Of a DNA stretch of 64,000 bases, positions 1-12,072 are shown piece by piece. The translations under genes were made by a program, and so were the position numbers. The stretch comes from Rhyacichthys aspro (lineage: Eukaryota > Chordata > Actinopteri > Gobiiformes > Rhyacichthyidae). Under the pieces are notes generated by a model. That model was not told where the DNA came from. It saw nothing but the letters and a program-made list of their open reading frames with translations, and searched no databases. Every line of letters begins with the position of its first letter. Within the stretch, counting starts at the first letter, position 1. The stretch is from positions 613,163 to 677,162 of the forward strand of contig CM072160.1 in the NCBI GenBank assembly GCA_036850595.1, given 5' to 3'.

Positions 1-393
1 GATATTTGTTCCATATTTCTCTGATAAACACAAGTATTAAGTTTCAGGACGAGACCAGAGCAGAGTCTGATGTAAACCACAGTCTGCTTCGCTCTGAGCC
101 TCAAACCTCACGTGATGGAGACAGACACGGAGCTGATCATTAAAACATGTGGAAAATGGAGAGAATCTGCTGCGTTTATCACCACAGAAGAAGAAGAGCC
201 GCGGTTTAGTCCGGACCGAGACCTGGACCAGGACCAGACGAGATTTGGAGAAAAGACGGGTTGAGTTTAATTGTTTGAAATCTTGATGAATGCATGAAAA
301 TACACATGGCTTTTTGTGCAGTGTTTTCTCAATCATCAATCACAAAACAAACTGAAGCGTGTCTAAAACATGAGTTCCATTAATGTCACTTAC

Positions 394-3300
394 TTTGGGT
401 AGTTCATGCAGTAGAGGGTGTAGATGTCGAAGGCTTCACTCTGAAACAAAGACCACACAGGTTTAATGAAAAAAAAAGTGATGAAATAAAATGCAGCAGA
501 ATTTTAAAGTTTAAACAGATAAATATCAAGTAATAACTCTTTTAGTTCAGGAACCACACACAGCTCAGTTTGATAATAATTTATCCATAATAACCTATAA
601 ATAACAACAAACCCAATTACGCCTTTGTTTTAGAACAAAGAAGTACATATAATATCAGTGCTCTCATTAATCACAACAGAAAAAGGCTAATATTGGCAAA
701 AGCCTTCAGCAGTCTTCACAAACTCAACAATATGACTTTGATGCTAATGCTATTTTGGCTAACAAACAGGTATTCATTCAAATAAACACAGGATTACACA
801 AAATATTGAAAAACCCTGGTCATAGAGAGTACAGTATAAGGTTCTCCTGTTCAATCTTTTTAAAGAAGCAGCCATCTTAACCTTAATACCTTCATCCTAC
901 GTCAATAATAATTGAATAAATCATTCATTCTTTGCTCACACTCTAGGCTTGTACAAACTTGGTCTAATTCATTCTCAAGATGTTTTTTTGTGCGTTGTAT
1001 ATTTTTTTCAATTTTCCCTTTTGTTTTCAAAAACATGGACTTGTTTTCTGAGATTCATAATTATTCAGTCCTTTCCACTTTGAGTTAGTTACATTAATTC
1101 TATGTCATTTTCTCACTTTCCATTTTGATCAGGTCACATTTGACGCCTGTGACACAAATGAATATGAATCTATAAAATGAAACTTCACAACTCTAAACTG
1201 TTCTAACGGTTTTCTGCCCCAGCCCGCCTCCGCCCCAGCTCCTCCCTTTGTTGCTCCTGATTTGACTCGTGTCACATCAGCTGTTTCTGTCTGAAGTGAG
1301 GCCTGTGCAGCTGCGACAGAAACTGCTCTGACTCAGACTTTACGAGCTGTTTGCTGTTTCCTGAAGTGGCCTCTCACACCTTTAAACCTGCCCCGGACCC
1401 GACGCTGGAACCAGACTCTTACACGCTGTAAAGGAACTGAGCGGAAAGTCTGCTCCAGCGCAGGACCTCATTAAGTATTTTATTAATGTTTGACCTCAGT
1501 CTGTTCGTGTTTAGGGCACAGTTTGTGGAGGAAACAGGTCAGTGATGCGTTTTTTGAGCAGAACTCACTCTTTCCACGAAGCACTCAGCGATGGCCGCCG
1601 CGTCCGGACTGCGCTCCAGATCCTCCAGGAGCTCACTGTGGACACAAACGGGACAGAGTCAGGATTAAACCCACCGGGCTCGCTTTTAAGACACATTCAC
1701 TGACAGCAAGGTTTTCAATCAAACTGAAAAATGATTCTGAATACTCATTTATTTTTGTAAAAGTGAGCTGACTGTAATTTAAATCTATTTTTAAAATGTA
1801 ATTAACTACACTCAAGAGAAAAGTTGGGTTTACTCAATTTCTTTAAGTTGTTTTCACACTTTAAACTCAATTTACAAGTTATATTAATATAAAGACAGAA
1901 GGCCATTACATTTAATCAGACAGTTAGCTAATTAGAATTAGAATAAACCAGGTCTAACCCATGACAAAAACAGAACTAAACTAGGACTAGGACTAAACCA
2001 GACCAAGACCAAGACTAAACCTGCTCTAAACCAGGATTAAACCAGGACTAAACCAGACCAAGACCAGGGCAAAACCAGGACAAAAAACTAACCCTAACCT
2101 GAATAAATCAAACAAAGACTAAACCAAAGGCAAAAACATTATCATCAAAGAAAATATCAGAACTTAACCAAGACTTAACCAGGACTAAATCTGATTAAAC
2201 TAAGACCAAAGCAGAGAGAGCTTTACTTTCAAAGAATAGTATCAATAAACTGATTAACTTCCTGTATTTCCTTTTAAGGCAAATGTCAGTAATGAGCCTT
2301 GAGTCATGTGACATGTCCATAAAAGGAATGGTTCAGTTCTGGTCTGAGCTCATAGCTGTTCTCGTCAGAGCCGTGAGGAGGTTTGTGTTGACGACCGGAG
2401 TCTGTCGTCAGGTCCAGGTCTGTAATTAAGACCTGCCTCAGGTGAGTCCCGTCTCCAGGTGAGCTCACCCCAACACTCACACACCTGGGTAAAAGAAAAC
2501 CCAGCCAAAAACCAGGAAAATACAGACAAAACCAATCAAAAACTCAACAAAACCAGACAAAACCAAGCAAAACCTGACAAAAACAATCAAAAAACTCAAC
2601 AAAATCTGAAAAAAACAAGACAAATCCAATGAAAAAGCAAACCTAAAACTAGAGGAATCTACATGAAAATCCAAAACTAAACCAGGACTAAACTTGGATT
2701 ATGTTGGGACTAAAACCAGGTCTTACTAAGAACTAAACCAGGTCAAGACCAGGCCTAAACCAGGACTAACCCAGGTCTCACCTGGTCTAATCAAGTCCAA
2801 ACCCGGTCTAACCCGGGTCTAAACCTGGTCTAATCAGGTCCAAACCCGGTCTTAACCCGGTCTAACCTGGGTCTAAAACCGGTCTAAACCCGGTCTAACC
2901 CAGGTCTGACGGCTGCAGTGACAGTTGAACCCAGAGTGAAGAGCAGTCGTAAAACTCTAACTTCCTGTTTGTCTGTGGTCTGACCTCTGACCTGACCTCT
3001 GACCTCTGTGTGCTAACCAGGGGTCATGACCCAGAGCTGTCAGTCTGCGTCGTCACGGCGACCCCGGTGACATCACCACATTCCTCTGAACCTTCACATG
3101 TGGCTCTCATTAAGGCTTTGGCCCAGTGCCTCATGGGAAATGTGGTCCAGACTGTCTCTACTGTAGACCTCTGAAGTCCTGGTTTAGTCCTGGTTTAGTC
3201 CTGGTTAAGACCTTGTTTAGACTTTGTTAAACCTGATCTAGTCCTGGTTTAGTGTTGTTTTGGACTCCTTTTAGTGACTTTTTTCCTGGTTTAAATCTGG

Positions 3301-6300
3301 GTTAGTCCTAATTTAGACCTTGTTTGGATCTTTGTCCTGGGTCTAGTTTTTGCTTTGACGTGGTTCAGCACTGGTCTAGTCCTGATTTAAATCAAACATC
3401 AATAATCAGGATTAAATCAGGGCTAAATGTCAAAAATGAGAATCCAGAAGCAAAAGTCATGTGACCTTTCTCAAGCGTTCCCTTCTCGTTGTTGGCTCCA
3501 AATCTCATCAGATCAGGAAAATAAAGAGTGAACGCAAAGAGACAGGAGTAAACCTGCCTTTAACCAGACAACAGTTTCATTTCAATGGACTGCTCTCTTT
3601 TCACGATTATGTTCAGTTTAAGGACTATGCTTCATCAGGTCAGAGCTTTAATTCCAGACATGATCACACTGTGTTTGGGGCTAACAACAGGAGGCAGGGC
3701 TGAGCTGGTCTGTAGGGGGCGCTGCAGAGGCCTGAGCTCCAGTTACAGCTGAATAACGTCATGAGTGAGGCATGTGTCTGATGAGTCACTGCAGGGATTC
3801 ATCCCTTTAACGGACAAGGAAAGGAAGGAAGGAAGGAACGAGGGAGGGAGGAAGGAGGAGGGAGGGAGGAGGGGAGGGAGGGGGGAGGGAGGAAGGAACG
3901 AGGGGAGGGAGGGAGGAAGGAAGGAAGGAAGGAACGAGGGGAGGGAGGAAGGAAGGAAGGAAGGAGGAAGGAAGGAAGGAAGGAAGGAGGGAGGGAGGGA
4001 GGAAATGTCATTAATTCTGTAAAAGTCTCTGACAGAAGTTTGGGCCAGCAGTTTCTCATCTATGTCTTCGATCGTTTGACATAAAAAATTCTCCCGTGCT
4101 GTTATTCTGGGTTTTTTATGTCGCTTGCAATAAATAACTTTAATAAATTACACTACTTTTTGTTGCTAGCTATGGTCGCTCACAGATCACTGCCAAAACC
4201 ATAAAAACAAACCATAAAGATTGACGCCATAATGTGAGACTCTTCACAACAAACCAACCAGCCCCTTTAGCATGTGTTTAGCATGTGTGTAGCATGTCTA
4301 TAGCATGTGTTTAGCATGTGTGTAGCATGTCTATAGCATGTGTTTAGCATGTGTTTAGCATGTCTATAGCAAGTGTTTAGCATGTGTTTAGCATGTCTAT
4401 AGCATGTGTTTAGCATGTGTGTAGCATGTCTATAGCATGTGTTTAGCATGTGTTTAGCATGTCTATAGCATGTGTTTAGCATGTGTTTAGCATGTTCATA
4501 GCATGCTAAACACATGCTATTTAGCATGTCTTTAGCATGTCTATAGCATGTGGTTAGCATGTCTTTAGCATGTCTATAGCATGCCTTTAGCATGTCTATA
4601 GCATGCCTTTAGCATGTCTATAGCATGTGGTTAGCATGTCTTTAGCCTGTCTATAGTGTCTCTACTGTGTCCACATCTTTCTATTCTGCGTCCACTTTTT
4701 GCTGTTTCAGGGTTTTAGTTTTTTATTGGACCTATATTTCCAAAAGAATCCTGACCCTTGTACTTCTTGATTTGGTCCGGACAATTATCTCCTCCTCGTT
4801 AAACATTACGTGATTGAATTGACAGTATTTATCTGTGTTTTACGTTGCCTCCCTTTTCTCTGTTGATGCTTTTCTTTTTTCAGCTGTTTCTCTGTTAAAA
4901 GACATATTCAGCTGAAAATACACTTTATCTGCAGCTATTAAACTTCCTGGAACGTCATGTGACAAGTGTCGACCAATGGGAGCGCTCCTTTTTGGAGCAT
5001 GTGATTGTCCAAGGTTTTCTGTTCCTGAATAGAGGTTCTCATCTATTACAATCACTTACAATAAACACTAGATGGATCAGAAAGAGTGATTTTACACTAA
5101 TTATTGATTTTACAATAAACTATTTGGATTTAAACCATTTCCACAACAAGAAGAAAAAAACATCAGGTTCAGTCTATAACTCTCTGTTCTTTTCTTGGTT
5201 TTCCTGGAAAAAAAGTTTGTGATGAATGTGTGGCTCCTCCTTTGACAGTTTTATAAAGAAAATGAACAAACAGATGTCGATGTAAATAAAGAGCGGCCAT
5301 GTTGGATTGAGTTAGTTAAAGAGTTACCTGTTGAACTCGTAGATGTCCTCGATGTTACAGAACAGAGTGCTGACCTGCTCCGGCTTCAGCGGCAGAGCTC
5401 CACAGTCGATGATACAGCCCAGGTAGTCCTACCAAACACACACAAACACACACATTAGTTCACACAGCCCAGGTAGTCCTACCAAACACACACAAACACA
5501 CACATTAGTTCACACAGCCCAGGTAGTCCTACCAAACACACACAAACACACACACATTAGTTCACACAGCCCAGGTAGTCCTACCAAACACACACAAACA
5601 CACACATTAGTTCACACAGCCCAGGTAGTCCTACCAAACACACACAAACACACACATTAGTTCATACAGCCCAGGTAGTCCTACCAAACACACACAAACA
5701 CACACATTAGTTCACACAGCCCAGGTAGTCCTACCAAACACACATTAGTTCACACAGCCCAGGTAGTCCTACCAAACACACACAAACACACACATTAGTT
5801 CACACAGCCCAGGTAGTCCTACCAAACACACACATTAGTTCATACAGCCCAGGTAGTCCTAGCACACACACATTAGTTCATACAGCCCAGGTAGTCCTAC
5901 CACACACACATTAGTTCACACAGCCCAGGTAGTCCTACCAAACACACACAAACACACACATTAGTTCACACAGCCCAGGTAGTCCTACCAAACACACACA
6001 TTAGTTCATACAGCCCAGGTAGTCCTACCAAACACACACAAACACACACACATTAGTTCACACAGCCCAGGTAGTCCTACCAAACACACACAAACACACA
6101 CATTAGTTCATACAGCCCAGGTAGTCCTACCAAACACACACAAACACACACATTAGTTCACACAGCCCAGGTAGTCCTACCAAACACACACACAAACACA
6201 CACATTAGTTCACACAGCCCAGGTAGTCCTACCAAACACACACAAACACACACACATTAGTTCATACAGCCCAGGTAGTCCTACCACACAAACACACACA

Positions 6301-9300
6301 TTAGTTCACACAGCCCAGGTAGTCCTACCAAACACACACAAACACACACATTAGTTCACACAGCCCAGGTAGTCCTACCAAACACACACAAACACACACA
6401 CATTAGTTCATACAGCCCAGGTAGTCCTACCACACAAACACACACATTAGTTCACACAGCCCAGGTAGTCCTACCACACACACATTAGTTCATACAGCCC
6501 AGGTAGTCCTACCACACACACATTAGTTCATACAGCCCAGGTAGTCCTACCACACACACATTAGTTCATACAGCCCAGGTAGTCCTACCACACACACATT
6601 AGTTCATACAGCCCAGGTAGTCCTACCACACACACATTAGTTCATACAGCCCAGGTAGTCCTACCACACACACATTAGTTCATACAGCCCAGGTAGTCCT
6701 ACCACACACACACACACACACACATTAGTTCATACAGCCCAGGTAGTCCTACCACACACACACAAACACACACATTAGTTCATACAGCCCAGGTAGTCCT
6801 ACCACACACACACAAACACACACATTAGTTCACACAGCCCAGGTAGTCCTACCACACACACATTCAGGACTAATAAAGCCCAGTATTGTGTGAGAGGCCT
6901 GTTGTAGGATTATTATTATTTTTCAGTGAAATTGATCTTATTTTTGAGGCGGTAAACGTGGGACAGTGGGTCGTAAAAATGGAAACAAAATTCAGGATCG
7001 AGTCCAGAACAAACAATACTGCAAACTGACTCAGTGGCGCCCCCTAGAAAATGGAATAACATTGAGTCCTGGTTTAGTCCAGGTCTAGTCCTGGTCCAGT
7101 CCTGGTCCTAGTCTAGTCCTGGTCTAATCCTGGTTTAGTCCAGGTCTAGTCCTGGTCTAGTCCTGGTTTAGTCCAGGTCTAGTCCTGGTCTAGTCCTGGT
7201 CCTAGTCTAGTCCTGGTTTAGTCCAGGTCTAGTCCAGGTCTAGTCCTGGTCTAGTCCTGGTTTAGTCCTGGTTTAGTCCAGGTCTAGTCCTGGTCTAGTC
7301 CTGGTTTAGTCCAGTCCTGGTCTAGTCCTGGTTTAGTCCAGGTCTAGTCCTGGTCCAGTCCTGGTCCTAGTCCAGTCCTGGTCTAGTCCTGGTTTAGTCC
7401 AGGTCTAGTCCTGGTCCAGTCCTGGTCCTAGTCTAGTCCTGGTTTAGTCCAGGTCTAGTCCTGGTCTGATCCTGGTTTAGTCCAGGTCTAGTCCAGACTT
7501 TGGCCTGAGCCTCATTCTTTCTCAATAATCCAATCATCTTAAATCTAATAAAAACAGAGAAACAGGAAGTGACTCCAGAGGAATGTGGAGCTGCTTTGGG
7601 AAAATCCAGGACTAATCCACTTAGTCCAGTCCTCTTAGACCGTCCTGTGGGGGTTTAGACCTGGTTTAGACCTGGTTCAGTCCTGGTTTGGCCCTGTTAT
7701 ATCTGGCTACATTATTATTCTGTATTTCGGGGCTGTTTGGTCCCGGTCTCGTCTTTCGGCTGTTTCCTGTCCCACTTGGCTCGGCTCAGAGTCCGTCTCA
7801 AGTTCACTGCACCCCTCCCCCTTCAGCCCCGGACCCCTCCTCTGAGCCCCTCAAAACCCGACTCAGCCCTGCTGTCCCGACACAAGCCGAGAAACGAGAG
7901 AAGCAGAGAATCACAGAGGTTCTGTACGAGACTGTCTCAGGATCAGGTCACTGTGTTTTTAAGAAGAGTTTACACACAGATAATGATCCTATATCAAGGC
8001 TTGAAGTTACAACACATGCTCCAAAAAGGAGCGCTCCCATTGGTCGACACTTGTCACATGACGTTCCAGGAAGTTTAATAGCTGCAGATAAAGTGTATTT
8101 TCAGCTGAATATGTCTTTTAACAGAGAAACAGCTGAAAAAAGAAAAGCATCAACAGAGAAAATGGAGGCAACGTAAAACACAGATAAATACTGTCAATTC
8201 AATCACGTAATGTTTAACGAGGAGGAGATAATTGTCGTCCTGACGCTGAAGTCACAGCTAAGCTAACGCTAAACTCTAAACTTCAGTTTGGTCAAATGGA
8301 TTAGTATTTTGGAGGAAAAACTGGTCTTGTTTTATTTTTTAATAAAAGAGAAGCAGGAGAGGTCTCTAGGCTGCTTTTGGAGGAGAGTCTGAGACAGGGA
8401 CAAAAAGAACATCAGGGACTGGAGCTTTAAGGAGGTATAATGTGAGAACTTTTGCCTCCTCTGGTCTTTACATAAATATTGTTTATGTCTTTCTCTGAAA
8501 ACTAAAATACTGCCACAGACGATTTAAAAGTGGCAGAGGCACCCTCACACTCCTTCAGCTGAAGTCACTGACACACTTTCAGCTCGATGAGAAATCTTGT
8601 CACATTTGGATCTCGAAGGATGTTGTCACAGCCTCATTTGGTTCAAAAAAATCACACAAAAATCACAACGTCTCTGGAGCTGGTTTAGCTTCAGGTCTGG
8701 TTCTGGTTTATGACTGGTTTCATACACATTTTAGTCCTGATTTAGAAAAAAAGGACAAAATGGCACAAAAAACATGCAAAAAAATGAACCATGTTACTTT
8801 TGTGTGTCTCTGACCTTAATCAGCTGCAGTTCTGTTCACTATTACAGAAATGATGAGTGTAATAAAAGATTTAAATTCAATGGTCAAATGCTTTTGGCAG
8901 ATTACAGTGGGAGAATGTGCTGATAATAATAGAAGGTATTTGTACAGAAACAGTTGAGGGCTGTGTTCGGTGGTTGGTGCCGAGCAGCTGCAGGTGAAAT
9001 GTCCGCGAGGCATTCACACCTGGCTCGTAAATCTGAGCTCCCCCCGAACGCATTCCGACAGCGGCGTGTGTTACTTAATCAGTTTTCATCAGCTCAACAC
9101 AACTGCATCAGAAAACAAGGCCAGAGGAAGGACTGGAGGGACACACGCTCCTGAAGACTCTTTAGTTGATGAGACAGTCCCGACAGACCCCAGACTGAGA
9201 CCGAGACGAGGGACAGCTTCAGACAGAGACACAAACGGTATATCTGTCTGTTCTTGGGATCTGAAGAAAACCTATTAAAATTAATTATTTAATATTAAAT

Positions 9301-11678
9301 TAAAATCTCTAACACTGCCTCCTTCATTCAGACGACTTTATTAATTAATCCAGAGGCAATTAAAGTGAGCAGTAAATAAAACAAACAACGAACAGACACA
9401 AGAGAAAACACTAAACACACTGATAGATGTGTGGAATCTAATAGAATTTAAAAAAATTTATAAACTTCTTTTTTTTTAATAGTTTGTTTTAATTCTGGTG
9501 ACGTCCCGAAGGAAACAAAGAGAACTGAGATTTTAGGACGTGTCCAGATGAAGACCTTCTGCAGAATCTGTTTGTTACAGAAAGACTCCAGTGATTTTAG
9601 AACAGATTTAACTCTGTTCTTAAGACTGTTCTTGTCTTTGAGGCTGTTCCACGGAAAAAACACTCAATAAAAGATAAAAGTGACAGAGAACAGTGGTCTC
9701 ATTCTGAAAAGACCATCAAACACTCTCTGAAGTCAGACCTGGTCTAAGACTGGACTGTTCCCTGGGATCTGAGCATCGAGCTCTGGTCTGGTCTGGTCTG
9801 GTCCGGTCTGGTCCAGTCTGGTCTGGGTCTGGTCTGGGTCTGGTCCAGTCTGGTCCGGGTCTGATCCAGTCTGGTCCGGTCTGGTCCAGTCTGGTCTGGG
9901 TCTGGTCTGGGTCTGGTCTGGTCCGGTCCGGGTCTGGTCCAGTCTGGTCCGGGTCTGGTCCAGTCTGGTCTGGGCCTGGTCTGGTCCAGTCTGGTCCGGG
10001 TCTGGTCCAGTCTGGTCCGGGTCTGGTCCAGTCTGGTCTGGGCCTGGTCTGGTCTGGTCCAGTCTGGTCCGGGTCTGGTCTGAGTCTGGTCCGGGTCTGG
10101 TCCAGTCTGGTCCAGTCTGGTCTGGGTCTGGTCTGGTCTGATCTGGTCCGGTCTGCGTCTGGTCTGGGTCTGGATCTGGTCTGATCTGGTCCAGTCTGAT
10201 CTGGTCCAGTCTGATCTGGTCCAGTCTGGTCTGGTCCAGTCTGGTCTGGGTCTTGTCCAGTCTGGTCCAGTCTGGTCTGGGTCTGGTCCAGTCTGGGTCT
10301 GGTCTGGGTCTGGGTCTGGGTCTGGGTCCGGTCTGTGTGCTGTTGGTTCAGCGGTGACTAAGACCAGAGAAAACCTCAGACTTGAACTGGTCCAGAGTCT
10401 CACCAAATTTGGTAAATCACAGCTGTTTTCTCCTTTTTCTGCAGCAAAGTTAAATTTAGAATCGAAGGATTTCAGACTCAATTTTATTTGGTCTTGTTTC
10501 AGTCTCGGGTCCAGAGCAGTTCCGGGACTAACCCTGGTCTAACCCGGTCCAACCCCGGTCTAAACCCGGTCTAACCCGGTCTAACCCGGTCTAAACCCGG
10601 TCTAACCCGGTCTAACACGGTCTAAACCCGGTCTAACACGGTCTAACCCGGTCTAACCCGGTCTAACCCCGGTCTAACCCGGTCTAACCCGGTCTAACCC
10701 GGTCTAACCCTGGTCTAACCCGGTCCAACCCGGTCTAACCCGGTCTAAACCCGGTCTAACCCGGTCTAACCCGGTCTAACCCGGTCCAACCCGGTCTAAC
10801 CCGGTCTAACCTCTACGATGCTCTTCAGGTCCCTGACGTAGGCCTGCTCGGTCTCGACGATCTCCAGAGCCACTCGCTCCAGCCTCGACAGCTGTTTGGG
10901 GACCGCCGCCGCTGCTGGCGTCTGATTGGCTGAGAGCTTCCCTGTCACCATGGCGACACAGGCCCCTCCTCCACTTCCTGTCCCGATGGGCGTCAGGTCG
11001 AGGCTGATGTCAGAACCGTTTCTGTCGAGATCGTTAATAATCAATGAATAATCACAGAATCAGAATAAAATGAAGAAACGAACAGACTTTAAACAGAGTC
11101 CAGAAGAAAAACATGGAAATAAAACCTGGAACGTGTTCTAAAAATATCACGTCCACATACTTTCAGGTCAACAGGTTTTCATCTTGAGCTTTTTCCAATT
11201 ACTCAAAAAGAAGAAAAGAGCAAATTCAGAAATCAATCAAAAAATAAAAAATAGACATTATTTGGTCAATTAAAAAATCAAAAATGGAAAAAATGAAATA
11301 TTTGGATAATATTTGGATTTGTCCTCGTCAGGACAGAGCTAGAAGTTGTTCTCAGTCTTTTTTGGGGAAAATGAAAAGAGAGTTGTTTCTGGATTTTCTA
11401 TTTCTTTGTTCCTGAAGTTTGCTCAAATCAAGATAAAAATCCATTGGAGGAAAAACAGAGACAGGTTTTTACACATTTGGACTCACTGCAGGGACGACGA
11501 TGAAGACGAAGACGAGGAGTGAGTGGCGTCCTGCAGAGACACCGAGGACACGGAGGAGCACAGAGACCCGGGACGGTCCACATCAGAACCCACCGAGTTC
11601 ACGGAGGAACAGGACGCCCCTCTGTCTGCAGCCGACATCACCCTGACCCCGGACAGAGAGGACACCGAGGACGGCCGC
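394..11678 (-). CDS. plekhg2: PLEKHG2-like RhoGEF (5' part, N-terminus and start of DH domain)
   Basis: Five exons read on the minus strand: 11678-11487, 11003-10811, 5428-5328, 1635-1569 and 440-394. All have GT-AG borders and phases that join cleanly. The likely start is the ATG at 11638-11636; the frame stays open to the acceptor at 11678, so an earlier start exon is possible. The visible 186 residues begin with a Ser-rich tract, then LHLDLTPIG, then the DH domain start LERVALEIVETEQAYVRDLK, then SIVEDYLG, NIEDIYEFNSELLEDLE, IAECFVER and FDIYTLYCMNYPK. This order is typical of PLEKHG1/2/3 Dbl-family exchange factors, which activate Rho GTPases (PLEKHG2: Rac and Cdc42 downstream of G-beta-gamma). 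The LHL-x-P-x-G stretch before the DH domain and the neighbours shkbp1 and ltbp4 favour PLEKHG2. The rest of the DH domain, the PH domain and the C-terminus lie beyond position 1. Two of the splice sites are embedded in minisatellites. Confidence 0.86.
441..1568. other. plekhg2 intron, nothing else seen
   Basis: Mostly AT-rich unique sequence between the exons at 394-440 and 1569-1635. I see no further exon, RNA gene or element. Confidence 0.6.
1975..3330. repeat. Scattered degenerate units of the 11-bp family
   Basis: Loose runs of AACCAGGACTAA and GGTCTAAACC at about 1975-2060 and 2690-2890, and the reverse orientation TAGTCCTGGTT at about 3175-3330, all inside a plekhg2 intron. The orientation flips within 400 bases. 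Confidence 0.75.
3815..4004. repeat. Homopurine (GGAA/GGGA)n tract
   Basis: About 190 bases with purines almost throughout on the plus strand, mostly GGAA, GAGG and GGGA steps. It lies in a plekhg2 intron. Confidence 0.95.
4268..4650. repeat. 11-12 bp TAGCATGTSTT minisatellite
   Basis: Units of TAGCATGTGTT and TAGCATGTCTA, about 33 copies, in a plekhg2 intron. A short inverted piece (GCATGCTAAACACATGC near 4501) interrupts it. Confidence 0.93.
4781..5003 (-). repeat. Dispersed repeat, copy A (inverted relative to copy B)
   Basis: The reverse complement of this stretch matches 8014-8235 almost base for base, including GGAGCGCTCCCATTGGTCGA and GAGGAGGAGATAATTGT. Both copies lie in plekhg2 introns, one on each side of exon 5428-5328. 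The element class was not recognised; it is probably a non-autonomous transposon fragment. Sequence just to the right (around 5095-5185) also resembles 15590-15655. Confidence 0.85.
5429..6862 (-). repeat. Minisatellite carrying a plekhg2 splice acceptor and exon start
   Basis: About 31 extra copies of a unit of roughly 30-50 bp. Length varies with the CA-rich part. Every unit holds, on the minus strand, a CA/TG-rich tract, GGTAG, then GACTACCTGGGCTGT, which is the acceptor and first 15 coding bases of the plekhg2 exon at 5428-5328. It then runs into (A/G)TGAACTAATG. The array touches the real exon and occupies the upstream intron. Confidence 0.95.
7070..7495. repeat. 11-bp family array (TAGTCCTGGTT / TAGTCCAGGTC)
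   Basis: About 38 units of the dispersed 11-bp family in the AGTCCTGG orientation, within the same plekhg2 intron as the acceptor array. The units alternate between CCTGGTC, CCTGGTT and CCAGGTC. Confidence 0.92.
8014..8235 (+). repeat. Dispersed repeat, copy B
   Basis: Near-identical partner of copy A in the opposite orientation, about 3 kb away. It is part of a longer open stretch (7688-8176), but the coding look is not supported because the same sequence recurs as a repeat. Confidence 0.85.
9783..10338 (-). repeat. GGTCCAGTCTGG / GGTCTGGGTCT minisatellite
   Basis: Irregular 5-12 bp units made of CAGACC, CAGACTGGAC and related words. It lies in the intron of plekhg2 between exons 10811 and 5428. 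The stop-free peptide it can encode is an artefact of the repeat. Confidence 0.9.
10526..10810 (-). repeat. 10-11 bp minisatellite starting at a plekhg2 donor
   Basis: Nearly pure units of GGTTAGACC(C)GG on the minus strand, about 27 copies. The first unit begins at the donor of exon 11003-10811 (GTAGAG then GTTAGACCGG). Each unit therefore resembles the donor itself. Confidence 0.93.
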
Positions 11679-11709
11679 CTACAGGCTGAGAGACAGAGGA
11701 AAACCGGGT

Positions 11710-12072
11710 CAGAACCAGGTCTGGACAGGTCTGGACAGGTCTGGACAGGTCTGAACAGGTCTGGACAGGTCTGAACAGGTCTGAACAGGTCTGAACAGGT
11801 CTGGACAGGTCTGGTCAGGTCTGGACAGGTCTGAACAGGTCTGAACCAGGACTAAACCAGGTCTGAACAGGTCTAAACCAGGTCTGAACAGTTCTAAACC
11901 AGGTCTGAACCAGATCTAAACAGGTCTAAACCAGGTCTGAACAGTTCTAAACCAGGTCTGGACAGGTCTGGACAGGTTTAAACCAGGTCTGAACAGGTCT
12001 GAACAGGTCTAAACCAGGTCTGAACCAGATCTAAACAGGTCTAAACCAGGTCTAAACAGGTCTGAACAGGTC
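11710..12072. repeat. GACAGGTCTG / AACCAGGTCT array
   Basis: Units of 10-12 bp (CAGGTCTGAA, CAGGTCTGGA, CCAGGTCTAAA). It begins about 30 bases upstream of the acceptor of the first visible plekhg2 exon (11678), on the intron or 5' flank side. Confidence 0.92.

Noticed and set aside
7688..8176. 162-codon plus-strand frame with an apparent signal peptide
   Set aside because: Its second half is a dispersed repeat also present inverted at 4781-5003, and it lies inside a plekhg2 intron. No family match.
10526..10810. Interstitial telomere repeat (contains GGGTTAG)
   Set aside because: The unit is GGGTTAGACC, not TTAGGG. The match is partial and explained by the minisatellite consensus.
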